DNA from: Bradyrhizobium tropiciagri
GTDB taxonomy: Bacteria > Pseudomonadota > Alphaproteobacteria > Rhizobiales > Xanthobacteraceae
Assembly (NCBI RefSeq): GCF_001189845.1
Contig: NZ_LFLZ01000027.1
Location: 48,631 to 112,630, forward strand
Direction of reading: 5' to 3'
Length of the DNA: 64,000 nt
Position 1 is the stretch's first letter; every line of letters starts with the position of its first letter. Positions 19,317-28,063 of the stretch are shown here, in pieces. The notes beneath the pieces are model-generated. The model was not told where the DNA came from. It searched no databases and was given only the letters and a program-made list of their open reading frames with translations. The position numbers were made by a program, and so were the translations under genes.

Positions 19317-20702
19317 ATGACCATTGAAGCCTCGATCGACGACGTCAGTTCCGCCGCGGCCGCACCTGCGGTGCCGGTCGATCATTTGTTGACGGCGCCG
19401 ATCCTGCCGACGCTGCTCCGCCTCGCGGTCCCCAACACCATCGCGATGTTCGGCTCGACGCTGGTCGCGGTTGCCGAGACCTCCTATATCGGCAGGCTCG
19501 GCACCGAGCCGCTGGCCGGCATCGCGCTGGTGTTTCCGTTTGCGATGCTGAACCAGATGATGTCGGCAGGTGCGATGGGCGGCGGCGTCTCCTCGGCGAT
19601 CAGCCGCGCGCTCGGCGCCGGCGATCGCGACCGCGCCGCCGACCTGGCGCTGCATGCGGCGATCATCGGGGTCGGCCTCGGCCTGTTCTTCACCGTGATG
19701 ATGCTGGGCTTCGGCCGCAGCTTCTATGCGCTGCTCGGCGGCCATGGCGGCGTCCTTAAGCAATCCCTGCATTACTCGCAGGTGCTGTTCTCTGGCGCGA
19801 TCTCGATCTGGCTGGTCAATACGCTGGCGTCCGTGGTGCGCGGCACCGGCGACATGCGAATTCCCTCGATGACGCTGATCACCGTGTCGATGATCCAGAT
19901 CGCGGTCGGCGGCGTGCTGGGCCTCGGGTTGTTCGGCGTGCCAAGCCTCGGCATGCGCGGCGTCGCCGCGGGCCAGCTCACGGCATTCACGTGTGGTGCA
20001 ATCTTCCTCGCCTGGTATCTCGCCTCCGGCCGCAGCCGGCTGAAGCTCGACTTCGCCGCGTTCAGATTCCAGCGCGCGATGTTTCTCGACATACTCAAGG
20101 TCGGCGCGATCTCCTGCCTGTCGCCGTTGCAGAGCGTGCTGACCATCCTGATCTTTACCAAGATCCTCGCAGGCTTCGGCACCGAGACGCTGGCCGGATA
20201 CGGCATGGGCTCGCGGCTGGAATTTCTGCTGATCCCGATCGCATTCGCGGTCGGCGTCGCCTCGGTGCCGATGGTCGGCATGGCGATCGGCGCCGGACTT
20301 GTCACGCGGGCGCGCAAGGTGGCGTGGACCGCCGGCACGGTCGCGGGCCTCGTGGTCGGACTGGTCGGACTCGTGGTCGCCGTCAAGCCGACGCTGTGGA
20401 TCGCACTGTTCACCAGCGATCCCGGCGTGACGGCCGCGGCTTCGTCCTATTTCGCACTGGCGGGCCCGGGATTCGGCTTCTTCGGCGTCGGCGTCTGCCT
20501 CTATTTTTCGTCGCAAGGCGCCGCCAAGGTCGGCGGCCCCGTGCTGGCCGGCACCATCCGTCTGCTCATGGTCGGCATCGGCGGCTGCTGGCTCGCCACC
20601 GTGAGCGCGCCGGCATGGACGCTGTTTGCGCTGGTCGGGGCGGCCATGGTGGCCTTCGGCCTCGCCACCATCATATCGATTCGACTGACGCGCTGGGGAT
20701 AG
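19317..20702 (+). CDS. MATE family efflux transporter
   Basis: The 461-residue inner-membrane protein has about 12 spans in two homologous halves: 'TLLRLAVPNTIAMFGSTLVAVAETSYIGRLGTEPLAG' opens the first and 'LVFPFAMLNQMMSAGAMGGGVSSAISRALGAGDRDRA' is the MATE signature. It exports cationic drugs or metabolites by Na+ or H+ antiport. I chose the ATG at 19317, right before the conserved N-terminus; the frame is open 24 codons further up. The complementary strand is open across the whole gene, which I treat as a compositional shadow. Confidence 0.9.
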   Translation: MTIEASIDDVSSAAAAPAVPVDHLLTAPILPTLLRLAVPNTIAMFGSTLVAVAETSYIGRLGTEPLAGIALVFPFAMLNQMMSAGAMGGGVSSAISRALGAGDRDRAADLALHAAIIGVGLGLFFTVMMLGFGRSFYALLGGHGGVLKQSLHYSQVLFSGAISIWLVNTLASVVRGTGDMRIPSMTLITVSMIQIAVGGVLGLGLFGVPSLGMRGVAAGQLTAFTCGAIFLAWYLASGRSRLKLDFAAFRFQRAMFLDILKVGAISCLSPLQSVLTILIFTKILAGFGTETLAGYGMGSRLEFLLIPIAFAVGVASVPMVGMAIGAGLVTRARKVAWTAGTVAGLVVGLVGLVVAVKPTLWIALFTSDPGVTAAASSYFALAGPGFGFFGVGVCLYFSSQGAAKVGGPVLAGTIRLLMVGIGGCWLATVSAPAWTLFALVGAAMVAFGLATIISIRLTRWG

Positions 20703-20838
20703 CATCGCCTTGCCTGAGCATGGCGACCCCGGAAGTAATCTACAGAATTTTTTGGATCATACGCGCCTGATCGCGCGAATATGACATTGCAGAAATCTTT
20801 CGACTTGTTATGCAGGCCGACCTTTTGGGGAACAAGCC

Positions 20839-21282
20839 ATGGCCTGCAGACTGGGATTGGTGATCGCAATCATTGCGACGGCACTTGCTGTGCCTGCCGC
20901 GCTTGCACAGAGCGCGCCTGAGCCCTTCGGCGTCTGGCAGACCCAGGCCGGCGATGCCCACGTCAAGATCAGCAAATGCGGCGGCGGCATCTGCGCCGTG
21001 GTGGTGAGCCTGCGCGACCCGATCGATCCGATGACGGGCAAGCCGCAGGTCGACAACAAGAATCCCAATCCGTCGCTGGCCAACCGGCCGATCATCGGGT
21101 TGCCGCTGTTCTCCGCCATGCAGCCGGTCGCCGCGGGCAAATGGTCGGGCCAGATCTACAATGCCGATGATGGCGGCACCTATGCAAGCAGCGTCTCGGT
21201 CACCGGAGAGAGCACGCTGCGCGTCGAGGGCTGCGTCGGCGCGCTATGCGGCGGCGAGACCTGGACGCGGGTGGGGAAGTAA
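20839..21282 (+). CDS. DUF2147 domain-containing secreted protein
   Basis: The 147-residue product has a signal peptide (MACRLGLVIAIIATALAVPAALAQ, cleavage near 23-24) and the DUF2147 core 'GVWQTQAGDAHVKISKCGGGICAVVVSLRDP', ending 'LRVEGCVGALCGGETWTRV' with paired cysteines. DUF2147 proteins are small periplasmic beta-barrel-like proteins of unknown role. GGGGAA precedes the ATG. Confidence 0.8.
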   Translation: MACRLGLVIAIIATALAVPAALAQSAPEPFGVWQTQAGDAHVKISKCGGGICAVVVSLRDPIDPMTGKPQVDNKNPNPSLANRPIIGLPLFSAMQPVAAGKWSGQIYNADDGGTYASSVSVTGESTLRVEGCVGALCGGETWTRVGK

Positions 21283-21302
21283 TCTGACAGCTGAATGGCC
21301 AC

Positions 21303-21470
21303 CGCTCTCTCCTCTCCCTCTCCCCGCCCTTTCGCGGGGAGAGGGTTGGGGTGAGGGGCTGTTAACGCGTCAACGGTAGCAGTGACGCTCGCGGAGGCTC
21401 CCCCTCACCCGTAATTTCAAGCTTCGCTTGAATTACGACCTCTCCCCGCAAGCGGGGCGAGGTGAGAACA
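21303..21470. repeat. Low-complexity palindromic repeat, family D (copy 1)
   Basis: CTCTCCCCGCC...GGCGGGGAGAG-type arms recur: CCCTTTCGCGGGGAGAGGG near 21330 and CCTCTCCCCGCAAGCGGGG near 21440, with a small perfect hairpin TAATTTCAAGC/GCTTGAATTA between them (21413-21437). A related unit lies at 57117-57247. Confidence 0.65.
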
Positions 21471-21473
21471 GCC

Positions 21474-22622
21474 CTACACCGCACGTGCCTTCAGCACGGT
21501 GGCGGCCGAGGCGTAACCGCCGCGGGCGCCGTCGATGAAATGGACGTGGTCGGCGCGCATCGCCGACGGGGTGAAGCAGGTCATCATCGCGGCATCCTGC
21601 TCATGCAGGCCGTAGCGCACGACGCCCTGCGCGGCTGCGGCGAAGAGGCGCTGCTCGAGTTCGGTAGCGAGCTCCGGCGTGCAATCCAGGATCATGCGCA
21701 GGCCGTCGTCGAATTTGCGGAAGTCGGAATTCTCGACCAACTGCCGCAGGTAGTTTTTCGGCACGAACTTGCCGACCGGGATATTGAACCGCATCAGCGT
21801 ATAGGTCCACAGCGTGAACGCGAGCACCGTGGCACGGCGCAGCGCGAGCGAGCCGCCGCGTCGCGCACGCGCCTCGTACTCCATACCCTGCGGCGGCCAG
21901 CGCAGCGACGGGCCGTCTGCAGGCACCGGCCGTCCAGCTTCCGGGCTGTTCTCGATGCGGACGACGATGTCCTCGATCACCTTGCGGAAGGCTGCGGGAT
22001 CGGCGTCCTTTGCGGGCAGCACCAGCACCGAGAGGATGACGCCACGCGCTGACGGCATCACCTCGAAGCGGCAGGACAGGCCGGACAGATCGGGCTGCGT
22101 GCCTTGCGGCGCCGGATCAACCGCGAATTCGCCGCGCTTCATCGCGGCGTCCGCATAGGCAAGACCGCCGCCGGTGAACATCGCGTAGGAGAGATTGGCC
22201 GACGGTCCGAAGCGCGCGACGCGCACATCGGCGCCCGCAGCGCGGATCGCCGACATCGGCATCAGCGCCACCCGCAGCACCAGATCGAGATCGTCGCGCA
22301 CCCAGCGCGCGGTCGCAGCGAGTGCCTCGCGCGCCTTCTCGAGATCGGCGGGCGCGACCGCGAAGCTCGCCCCGTCGCCGCCGAACACGAAGGGGAATTC
22401 GCGGCCATCGAGCGCATTGGTGACGGAAGCGACCACCGCGGCGCCGGCCATGTTGACCGCCTTGTAGCGCTGCGCCGCGATCGCCTTGGTCGATTCGACG
22501 ATGTCGGCGACGCCGACCGTCCAGTCATCGGGCAGCGGCGCATACAGCGCCGGATCCATCAGGCGCGCGAAGCCGCGAAACACCGGAATGCCGCCGTAGA
22601 ATATCTCGCTGCCGCCAGCCAT
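21474..22622 (-). CDS. DUF3095 domain-containing protein (nucleotide-cyclase-like N-terminus)
   Basis: The 382-residue protein matches the DUF3095 family. The early segment 'DWTVGVADIVESTKAIAAQRYKAVNMAGAAVV' resembles the first metal-binding strand of class III nucleotide cyclases (an Asp then Ser/Thr), and 'EFPFVFGGDGASFAV' resembles the second Asp-containing strand. The C-terminal half is specific to DUF3095. Whether it makes a cyclic nucleotide is unknown. The start at 22622 lacks a strong ribosome site. Confidence 0.75.
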   Translation of the reverse strand: MAGGSEIFYGGIPVFRGFARLMDPALYAPLPDDWTVGVADIVESTKAIAAQRYKAVNMAGAAVVASVTNALDGREFPFVFGGDGASFAVAPADLEKAREALAATARWVRDDLDLVLRVALMPMSAIRAAGADVRVARFGPSANLSYAMFTGGGLAYADAAMKRGEFAVDPAPQGTQPDLSGLSCRFEVMPSARGVILSVLVLPAKDADPAAFRKVIEDIVVRIENSPEAGRPVPADGPSLRWPPQGMEYEARARRGGSLALRRATVLAFTLWTYTLMRFNIPVGKFVPKNYLRQLVENSDFRKFDDGLRMILDCTPELATELEQRLFAAAAQGVVRYGLHEQDAAMMTCFTPSAMRADHVHFIDGARGGYASAATVLKARAV

Positions 22623-22727
22623 CGCAACGCCGTGTTGTTTCCGCCTGTGATGAGACTCTCTAGCAGATACGGCGCGGGTTGGGACTGGTTTTGCCGGCAG
22701 TCGGGCGCCTTGTAGGCCGGATGAAGT

Positions 22728-22868
22728 CCCGTCATCCTGAGGAGCCGCAAAGCGGCGTCTCGAAGGATCGACGGCCCGGCTGTCGCCACGAACGGACGGC
22801 GGCCAGTGACGACATCTGGGGCCGATTCATCCTTCGAGGCTCGCTTCGCTCGCACCTCAGGATGACGG
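22728..22868. repeat. Dispersed palindromic repeat, family A (copy 2)
   Basis: CCCGTCATCCTGAGGAGCC...TCTCGAAGGATCGACGGCC is inverted by GATTCATCCTTCGAGGCTCG...CTCAGGATGACGG. Same family as 3471-3577 and 25115-25226. A further short palindromic stretch (TAGCCCGGGTTGCGC) follows at ~22880. Confidence 0.85.
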
Positions 22869-22925
22869 TGATGGCTTCGTAGCCCGGGTTGCGCTGCGCT
22901 CCATGCGGACTACGGCCCTACTGCC

Positions 22926-24131
22926 TCACGCCGCCTCGCCCGCCCGTCGCCACGGCGGAAACGGATCGTGCAGCGCTGCCCAGGCCTTTGGGTCCATGCC
23001 CGGTTTGCCCACAACGAGGCAGGCATCGAGCCGGCGGCGAATGTCGTCCTCGTTCATGCCGGAGCCGATGAACACCAGCTCCTGACGACGATCGCCATAG
23101 AGATCGTTCCAGCTCCGCTGCATCATCAGCTTCCAATCCGGATGATCCGGCCAGCGCTCGCGCGGGATCGCGGCCCACCATGAGCCGAGGCCTTCGGTGC
23201 GCACGATCGCGCCGGCCTGGCTCATCTCGCCGCACCAGTCCGGGCGCGTCGCGATCCAGAAATGGCCCTTGGCGCGGATCACGCCCTGCCAGCTCTCGCG
23301 CAGGAAGGCGTGGAAGCGCACCGGATCGAACGGACGCCGTGCGCGGTAGACGAAGCTCGTGATGCCGTATTCCTCGGTCTCCGGCACGTGCCCGTCAAAG
23401 CCGTAGAGCTCCTTGTGCCAGAGCGGATGCTGCTGCGCACGCTCATAGGCGAAGCGGCCGGTGTCGAGGACGCGGTCGAACGGGACCTGTGCAAACGTCG
23501 CCTCGACGAGGTCGGCGTCGGGATTGAGCGCGCGCACGATGGTGCGGGCCGCTTCGCGCTCCGCCGGTGTCGCCGCATCGACCTTGTTGAGCACGACGAC
23601 GTCAGCGAACTCGATCTGCTCGACCAGGAGGTCGACCAACGTGCGCTTGTCTCCGTCGAGCGCCTCGCCGCGCGCGCTGAGGAAATCGGTCGAGGCATAG
23701 TCCTTCAGCAGATTGGCGGCGTCGACCACCGTGACCATGGTGTCGAGCCGCGCGACGTCGGAGAGGCTCGCGCCATCTTCATCGCGAAACTCGAAGGTCG
23801 CGGCGACCGGTAGCGGCTCGGAAATCCCTGTCGATTCGATCAGCAGATAATCGAACCGGCCGCTCTCGGCGAGCACGCGCACCTCCTGCAGCAGATCGTC
23901 GCGCAGGGTGCAGCAGATGCAGCCATTGCTCATTTCGACCAGTTTTTCGTCAGTCCGGGACAGGTTCGCACCGCCATCGCGAACGAGGTCGGCGTCGATG
24001 TTCACCTCGCTCATGTCGTTCACGATCACCGCAACCTTCAGGCCGTGGCGGTTGTTCAGGACGTGGTTCAGCAAAGTGGCCTTTCCAGCCCCGAGGAAGC
24101 CGGACAAGATGGTGACGGGGAGTTTTTGCAT
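22926..24131 (-). CDS. COG0523 GTPase, putative zinc metallochaperone (ZigA/YciC type)
   Basis: The 401-residue protein belongs to the G3E GTPases that handle metal cofactors. It has the P-loop GFLGAGKATLL (residues 11-21), the metal-binding CxCC motif at 71-74 ('NGCICCTLRDDL'), 'LLIESTGISEP', the specificity motif 'LNKVD' and a C-terminal CobW_C domain ending 'ELVFIGSGMNEDDIRRRLDACLV'. The P-loop has Ala18 where Ser/Thr normally binds the magnesium ion. The ATG at 24129-24131 begins MQKLPVTILSGFLGAGK, the usual family start. A Zur-like palindrome lies 60 bases upstream, pointing to induction in zinc starvation. Confidence 0.88.
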   Translation of the reverse strand: MQKLPVTILSGFLGAGKATLLNHVLNNRHGLKVAVIVNDMSEVNIDADLVRDGGANLSRTDEKLVEMSNGCICCTLRDDLLQEVRVLAESGRFDYLLIESTGISEPLPVAATFEFRDEDGASLSDVARLDTMVTVVDAANLLKDYASTDFLSARGEALDGDKRTLVDLLVEQIEFADVVVLNKVDAATPAEREAARTIVRALNPDADLVEATFAQVPFDRVLDTGRFAYERAQQHPLWHKELYGFDGHVPETEEYGITSFVYRARRPFDPVRFHAFLRESWQGVIRAKGHFWIATRPDWCGEMSQAGAIVRTEGLGSWWAAIPRERWPDHPDWKLMMQRSWNDLYGDRRQELVFIGSGMNEDDIRRRLDACLVVGKPGMDPKAWAALHDPFPPWRRAGEAA

Positions 24132-24190
24132 CGAGATCAAACAGTTGCTGGAGGGACAGGCGACGGCGGGACATGGGCATTCGTGCGTAT

Positions 24191-24208
24191 GTAATGTTAT
24201 AACATAAC
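24191..24208. promoter_or_regulatory. Zur-type operator upstream of the COG0523 GTPase
   Basis: The perfect 12-nt palindrome ATGTTATAACAT (24194-24205) extends to an 18-nt near-palindrome GTAATGTTATAACATAAC. This resembles the zinc-uptake-regulator boxes described for alphaproteobacteria (TGTTATANTATAACA-like). It lies about 60-77 bases before the GTPase ATG, where it could overlap the promoter. It is much more AT-rich than its surroundings. Confidence 0.75.
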
Positions 24209-24391
24209 AACAATGGCCGAGAGCCTTGTCAAGATGGAAGCTGCCTCCAGCCAGGACGGCGGCTTTCGGCACGCGCGTGCCGGCGTTGTCACGAAAAAGC
24301 AGGCACACAAATGTGGGCGGCTTCACGCGCGCGTCTCATCTCAGGTTGTAATTTGAAAAAATTGCCCGCCTGAACCGGAAAGGATCGCGCC

Positions 24392-25057
24392 GTGACCCTC
24401 GCCTACGGATTCGTCAAGACCAAGGTGACCTCCGAGCCCAAGCTGAAGCCGTCGCACCACGGGCACGAGACGCAGTATCACCTACACTGCAATCTCGACG
24501 TCGACGGCGAGCAATGGGATGTTGCCATCAACGTCGGCACCAATGACGCGGACGATTTACTGAAATACAAGCTGGTGTTCGACTTCCGCCATCCGATCAT
24601 CCAGACGCTTGCGGCCGCAAGCGCCGGCTCGCAGGATCTGACCGGACAAAGGAAATTGCCGGCGCTGGATTTCCTGCGCAGCAATCTGCTCGACAATACC
24701 GGCAAATGGCGCGACAGCGACGTGATGGACGGCTCCGACGACACCGAGCCGGCGGCGACGCTGAAGCGGCTGCTGTCGCGCGCGCTTCAGGAGAGCCGCG
24801 ACGTCTACATCTTCGGCCGCTTCTACGCGCAGGGCGACGGCCTGCACGACGTCCATCTCAACCAGGGCTCAAGCAAGGGCTTCATCCATCGCCCGGGCGA
24901 TGATTCCAACGACCACAACGACATCTGGCAGGACGGCGCCGTCATGGTCGATCTCGGCGAGCCGGAATGGGCGGCCTATGTCTCGGCCTTCACCCAGCAG
25001 CTGGTACCGACCGACGATCTCGGCAATCCGCAGCCGGATGCGACCACGATCGGCTGA
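24392..25057 (+). CDS. DUF2278 family protein (YukJ-like)
   Basis: The 221-residue soluble protein contains 'YGFVKTKVTSEPKLKPS', 'QYHLHCNLDVDGEQWDVAINV', 'DVYIFGRFYAQGDGLHDVHLNQGSS' and 'NDHNDIWQDGAVMVDL', typical of DUF2278. The His/Asp/Asn-rich 'HDVHLNQG' and 'NDHND' motifs suggest a metal or nuclease-like centre, but no activity is established. It starts with GTG (24392) after AAGGA eight bases upstream. It is divergent from the GTPase. Confidence 0.8.
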   Translation: MTLAYGFVKTKVTSEPKLKPSHHGHETQYHLHCNLDVDGEQWDVAINVGTNDADDLLKYKLVFDFRHPIIQTLAAASAGSQDLTGQRKLPALDFLRSNLLDNTGKWRDSDVMDGSDDTEPAATLKRLLSRALQESRDVYIFGRFYAQGDGLHDVHLNQGSSKGFIHRPGDDSNDHNDIWQDGAVMVDLGEPEWAAYVSAFTQQLVPTDDLGNPQPDATTIG

Positions 25058-25114
25058 GCCGCCGGGCGCGGATGGAGCGAAGCGAAATCAGGGGCATCTG
25101 GCAAAGCTCTTAGT

Positions 25115-25226
25115 CCCGTCATGCTGAGGAGGCCGCGTAGCGGCCGTCTCGAAGCACGACGGCCCCGCTCTGACAGCGCGGCCGTTTATCCTTCGAGACG
25201 CGCTTCGCGCTCCTCAGGATGACGGG
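25115..25226. repeat. Dispersed palindromic repeat, family A (copy 3)
   Basis: CCCGTCATGCTGAGGAGG...CGTCTCGAAGCACGACGGCC is inverted by GGCCGTTTATCCTTCGAGACG...CTCCTCAGGATGACGGG. It lies between convergent genes (DUF2278 and htpG). Confidence 0.85.
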
Positions 25227-25242
25227 TTGAGAGAGCTATGCG

Positions 25243-27111
25243 CTACACCTTCCCCAAGCCGCGCAGCACGAGCTGGTTCATGCGGCTGGCGAAGGCGGCG
25301 GGGTCGGCGGGCATCTCGCCGTCGAGGATCTGCGCCTGCTCGAACAGCAGGAGCGAGAGGTCTTTGGCCTGCGCCCCGTCGGTCGCGAGCGCTGCGACCA
25401 GCGGGTGGCGCAGATTGACCTCGAGGATCGGTTTCGTGATCTCGCCGCGGTTCTGTTGCGCGAGCAGCCGCTCCAGCGCGCGATCGCGTGCATCGCCGCC
25501 GGCAACGAGGCACGACGCGCTCGAAGTCAGCCGCTGCGAGGCACGGACGTCGGAGACACGCTCGCCGAGCGCATCCTTGATCATGGCGATCGTGGTCGCG
25601 GCATCGGCAGCGGGCTCGTCCTTCTTATCGTCGGCCTTGTCGTCGGCGAGCGGGATCAGGCCGAAATCGACATCGCCCTGGCTCAGCGACTTCAGCGGCT
25701 TGCCGCCGAAATCGATCGGCGCCGAGGTCCAGAACGCATCGACGGGATCGGTGAGCAGCAGCACCTCGATGCCGCGGGCGCGCGCCGATTCCAGCTTCGG
25801 GTTCGACTTCAGCCGCTCGATGCTGTCGCCGACCAGGTAATAGATCTCGGTCTGGTTCGGCTTGAAGTCGTCGACAACCTGCTTCAGCGAACGGTTCTCG
25901 CCCGACGTCGTGGTGAAGCGCGCCAGCGCCAGCAGCTTCTCGCGGCGCTCGAAATCCTCCCACAGGCCTTCCTTGATCACGGGGCCGAACGCGTCCCAGA
26001 TCTTCGCGAAGGTCTCGGGCTCCTTCTCGCCCAGCGTCTCGAGCTCACTCACGACGCGGCTGGTGACGGCTTTGCGGATCTGCGCGAGCTGTGGATTGTT
26101 CTGCAGCATCTCGCGCGAGATGTTGAGCGGCAAATCCTCGCTGTCGATCACGCCGCGGATGAAGCGCAAATACGCCGGCAACAGCTCGGCATCGTCGGCG
26201 ATGAAGACGCGGCGGACATAGAGCTTGACCTTGCCCTTGCGCTCGACCTGGAACAGGTCGAACGGCTTTTGCGACGGCGCGAACAGCAGCACGGCGTAGG
26301 ACTGCCGGCCCTCGGCGCGGTAATGCAGCGTCATTGCCGGCTCGTCGAACGCGCCCGCGATCTGCTTGTAGGCCTGCGCATAATCTTCGGGCTTGAGCTC
26401 GGATTTCGAGCGCTGCCACAGCGCGCTCGCCGAGTTGATCTGGCGCGACTCGCCCTCTTCCGGCACCAGCAGGATCGGAAACTGGATGTTGTCGGAATAT
26501 TCGCGGACGATGCGCTCGATCTCGTAGGCCTCGAGATATTTGGCGGCGTCCTTTTTCAAATGCAGCACGATCTCGGTGCCGCGCGCGACGCGCTGCGCGG
26601 CCTCCTCGCTCGCCGGCGCGATCTCGAAACCGCTGCCGCCCTCCGACGTCCACACCCAGACCTCGTCCGAGCCGGCGCGGCGGCTGGTGACGATGATTTT
26701 GTCGGCGACCATGAAGGCGGCATAGAAGCCGACGCCGAACTGGCCGATCAGATTGGCGCCGTCCTTGGCCTCGGTCAGCTTCGACAGGAACGACTTGGTG
26801 CCGGAGCGCGCGATGGTGCCGAGATTGTCGATCAGCTCCTGCCGCTCCATGCCGACGCCGGTATCGATCACCGAAAGCGTGTCGGCCGCCTTGTTCGGCA
26901 CGATCCGGATCTCCGGCGGCGCGCCGTCGGCGATCAGGCCGGGGTTGGCGATCGCCTCGTAGCGCAGCTTGTCGCAGGCGTCGGACGCGTTCGAGATCAA
27001 TTCGCGCAGGAAAATATCGGTCTCGGAATAGACCGAATGCACCATCAGGTGCAGCAATTCGGCAACCTCGGCCTGGAACGGCTGGGATTCGGCGGCGGCA
27101 GTTGTGGTCAT
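25243..27111 (-). CDS. htpG: Molecular chaperone HtpG (Hsp90)
   Basis: HtpG is the bacterial Hsp90 ATPase that remodels client proteins in the cytosol. The 622-residue product has the Bergerat-fold motifs 'ELISNASDACDKLRY', 'DTGVGM' and 'GQFGVGFYAAFMV', the middle-domain Arg region 'PLNISREMLQNNPQL', and a C-terminal dimerisation domain. The ATG at 27109-27111 begins MTTTAAAESQPFQAEVAELLHLMVHSVYSETDIFLRE, the normal family N-terminus. A ~85-base spacer separates it from the upstream MBL gene on the same strand. Confidence 0.95.
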   Translation of the reverse strand: MTTTAAAESQPFQAEVAELLHLMVHSVYSETDIFLRELISNASDACDKLRYEAIANPGLIADGAPPEIRIVPNKAADTLSVIDTGVGMERQELIDNLGTIARSGTKSFLSKLTEAKDGANLIGQFGVGFYAAFMVADKIIVTSRRAGSDEVWVWTSEGGSGFEIAPASEEAAQRVARGTEIVLHLKKDAAKYLEAYEIERIVREYSDNIQFPILLVPEEGESRQINSASALWQRSKSELKPEDYAQAYKQIAGAFDEPAMTLHYRAEGRQSYAVLLFAPSQKPFDLFQVERKGKVKLYVRRVFIADDAELLPAYLRFIRGVIDSEDLPLNISREMLQNNPQLAQIRKAVTSRVVSELETLGEKEPETFAKIWDAFGPVIKEGLWEDFERREKLLALARFTTTSGENRSLKQVVDDFKPNQTEIYYLVGDSIERLKSNPKLESARARGIEVLLLTDPVDAFWTSAPIDFGGKPLKSLSQGDVDFGLIPLADDKADDKKDEPAADAATTIAMIKDALGERVSDVRASQRLTSSASCLVAGGDARDRALERLLAQQNRGEITKPILEVNLRHPLVAALATDGAQAKDLSLLLFEQAQILDGEMPADPAAFASRMNQLVLRGLGKV

Positions 27112-27196
27112 GCGGAACACTCGGACAAACCTGAAGTGGCGGGAAAGCCCTGATATAGCGCGATCGCGCCGGCTGGCAAGCCAGCGCGGGGAATCG

Positions 27197-28003
27197 TCAG
27201 TCCGAGATCGCAGCGATATAGCGCTCCACGGAGCGGTCGAATGCCGCCCTGGCGTCGGAGGCGATGTTCTTGCCCCACCAGGCGCCGTAGATCCGATCAT
27301 ACGCCAGCGGCGCGACCGCGCGCGCGACGCGGCGGACTGCTGACGCATTGAGCGGAATGTAGTTCGGATAGGAGTACATGAAGCTCACCGAGCGGCGGTC
27401 CATCGCCACCATCGCGATGTCGCCGGTCAGGAGCGCACCGCGCCCGTCGGCGCCCTTGCCCCAGTGCAGCATGGTGGCACCGGCGAAATGGCCGCCGCCG
27501 CGCACCAGCAGGATGTCGTCGGAGATGCGATGGCTGTCGCCCTGCCACGGCACGATCGACCGATAGGGCCGCGTCACCCATTGCGCGTCGTCGCCGTGCA
27601 GATAGACCGGTGCGTCGTCGAACGCCGCGCTCCAGTCGGCAAACGCGCCATAGTAATGCGGATGCGAAATCGCGATCGCCTTCAGCCCGCCGAGCGATCT
27701 GACATGCGCGATCGCCTCATTGGTCGCCAGCGGCACGCAGTCCCACATCACGCAGCCGCCGCGATCCGGCACCAGCAGCGCGCGCTGCCCGATTGCGAAT
27801 GACGGCTCGAGCGCCAATCCGACGAGGCCGAGGTCGTCGCGCCAGACCAGCCTGTGCCGCAGCGCGAGCTCATCGCGCGTCAGCCACGCCTGCCCGTTCC
27901 AGTTGACATATTGCCGCTCGTCCTCGCAGATCGGGCAGCACGGCGGCGGCGCCGCGGTGTCGGGAAATTGAGCGCCGCATTGTTCGCAGGACCAGAGAGA
28001 CAT
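27197..28003 (-). CDS. MBL-fold metallohydrolase-like protein with N-terminal zinc ribbon
   Basis: The 268-residue protein opens with a rubredoxin-like or zinc-ribbon element (CEQCG...CCPICEDE, residues 6-27) followed by an MBL domain. Its first metal motif reads HPHYYG instead of the usual HxHxDH, so Asp and the third His are missing. Later ligands appear present: 'GGGHFAGATMLHW' (His) and 'ALLTGDIAMV' (Asp). The activity is unknown and only one metal site may be complete. It lies upstream of htpG and converges on nothing obvious. Confidence 0.75.
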   Translation of the reverse strand: MSLWSCEQCGAQFPDTAAPPPCCPICEDERQYVNWNGQAWLTRDELALRHRLVWRDDLGLVGLALEPSFAIGQRALLVPDRGGCVMWDCVPLATNEAIAHVRSLGGLKAIAISHPHYYGAFADWSAAFDDAPVYLHGDDAQWVTRPYRSIVPWQGDSHRISDDILLVRGGGHFAGATMLHWGKGADGRGALLTGDIAMVAMDRRSVSFMYSYPNYIPLNASAVRRVARAVAPLAYDRIYGAWWGKNIASDARAAFDRSVERYIAAISD

Positions 28004-28063
28004 TTGGATCGCACGCGTTGGGGTGAAGCCAGATCCCTGCTCTACGTCAGCAGCGGAAGACGT

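Noticed and set aside
19242..20705. A 487-codon open frame on the minus strand exactly opposite the MATE gene
   Set aside because: It is highly charged with low-complexity Asp/Arg/His/Gln content and no recognisable domain. Such antisense frames are expected in GC-rich coding DNA with strong third-base bias.
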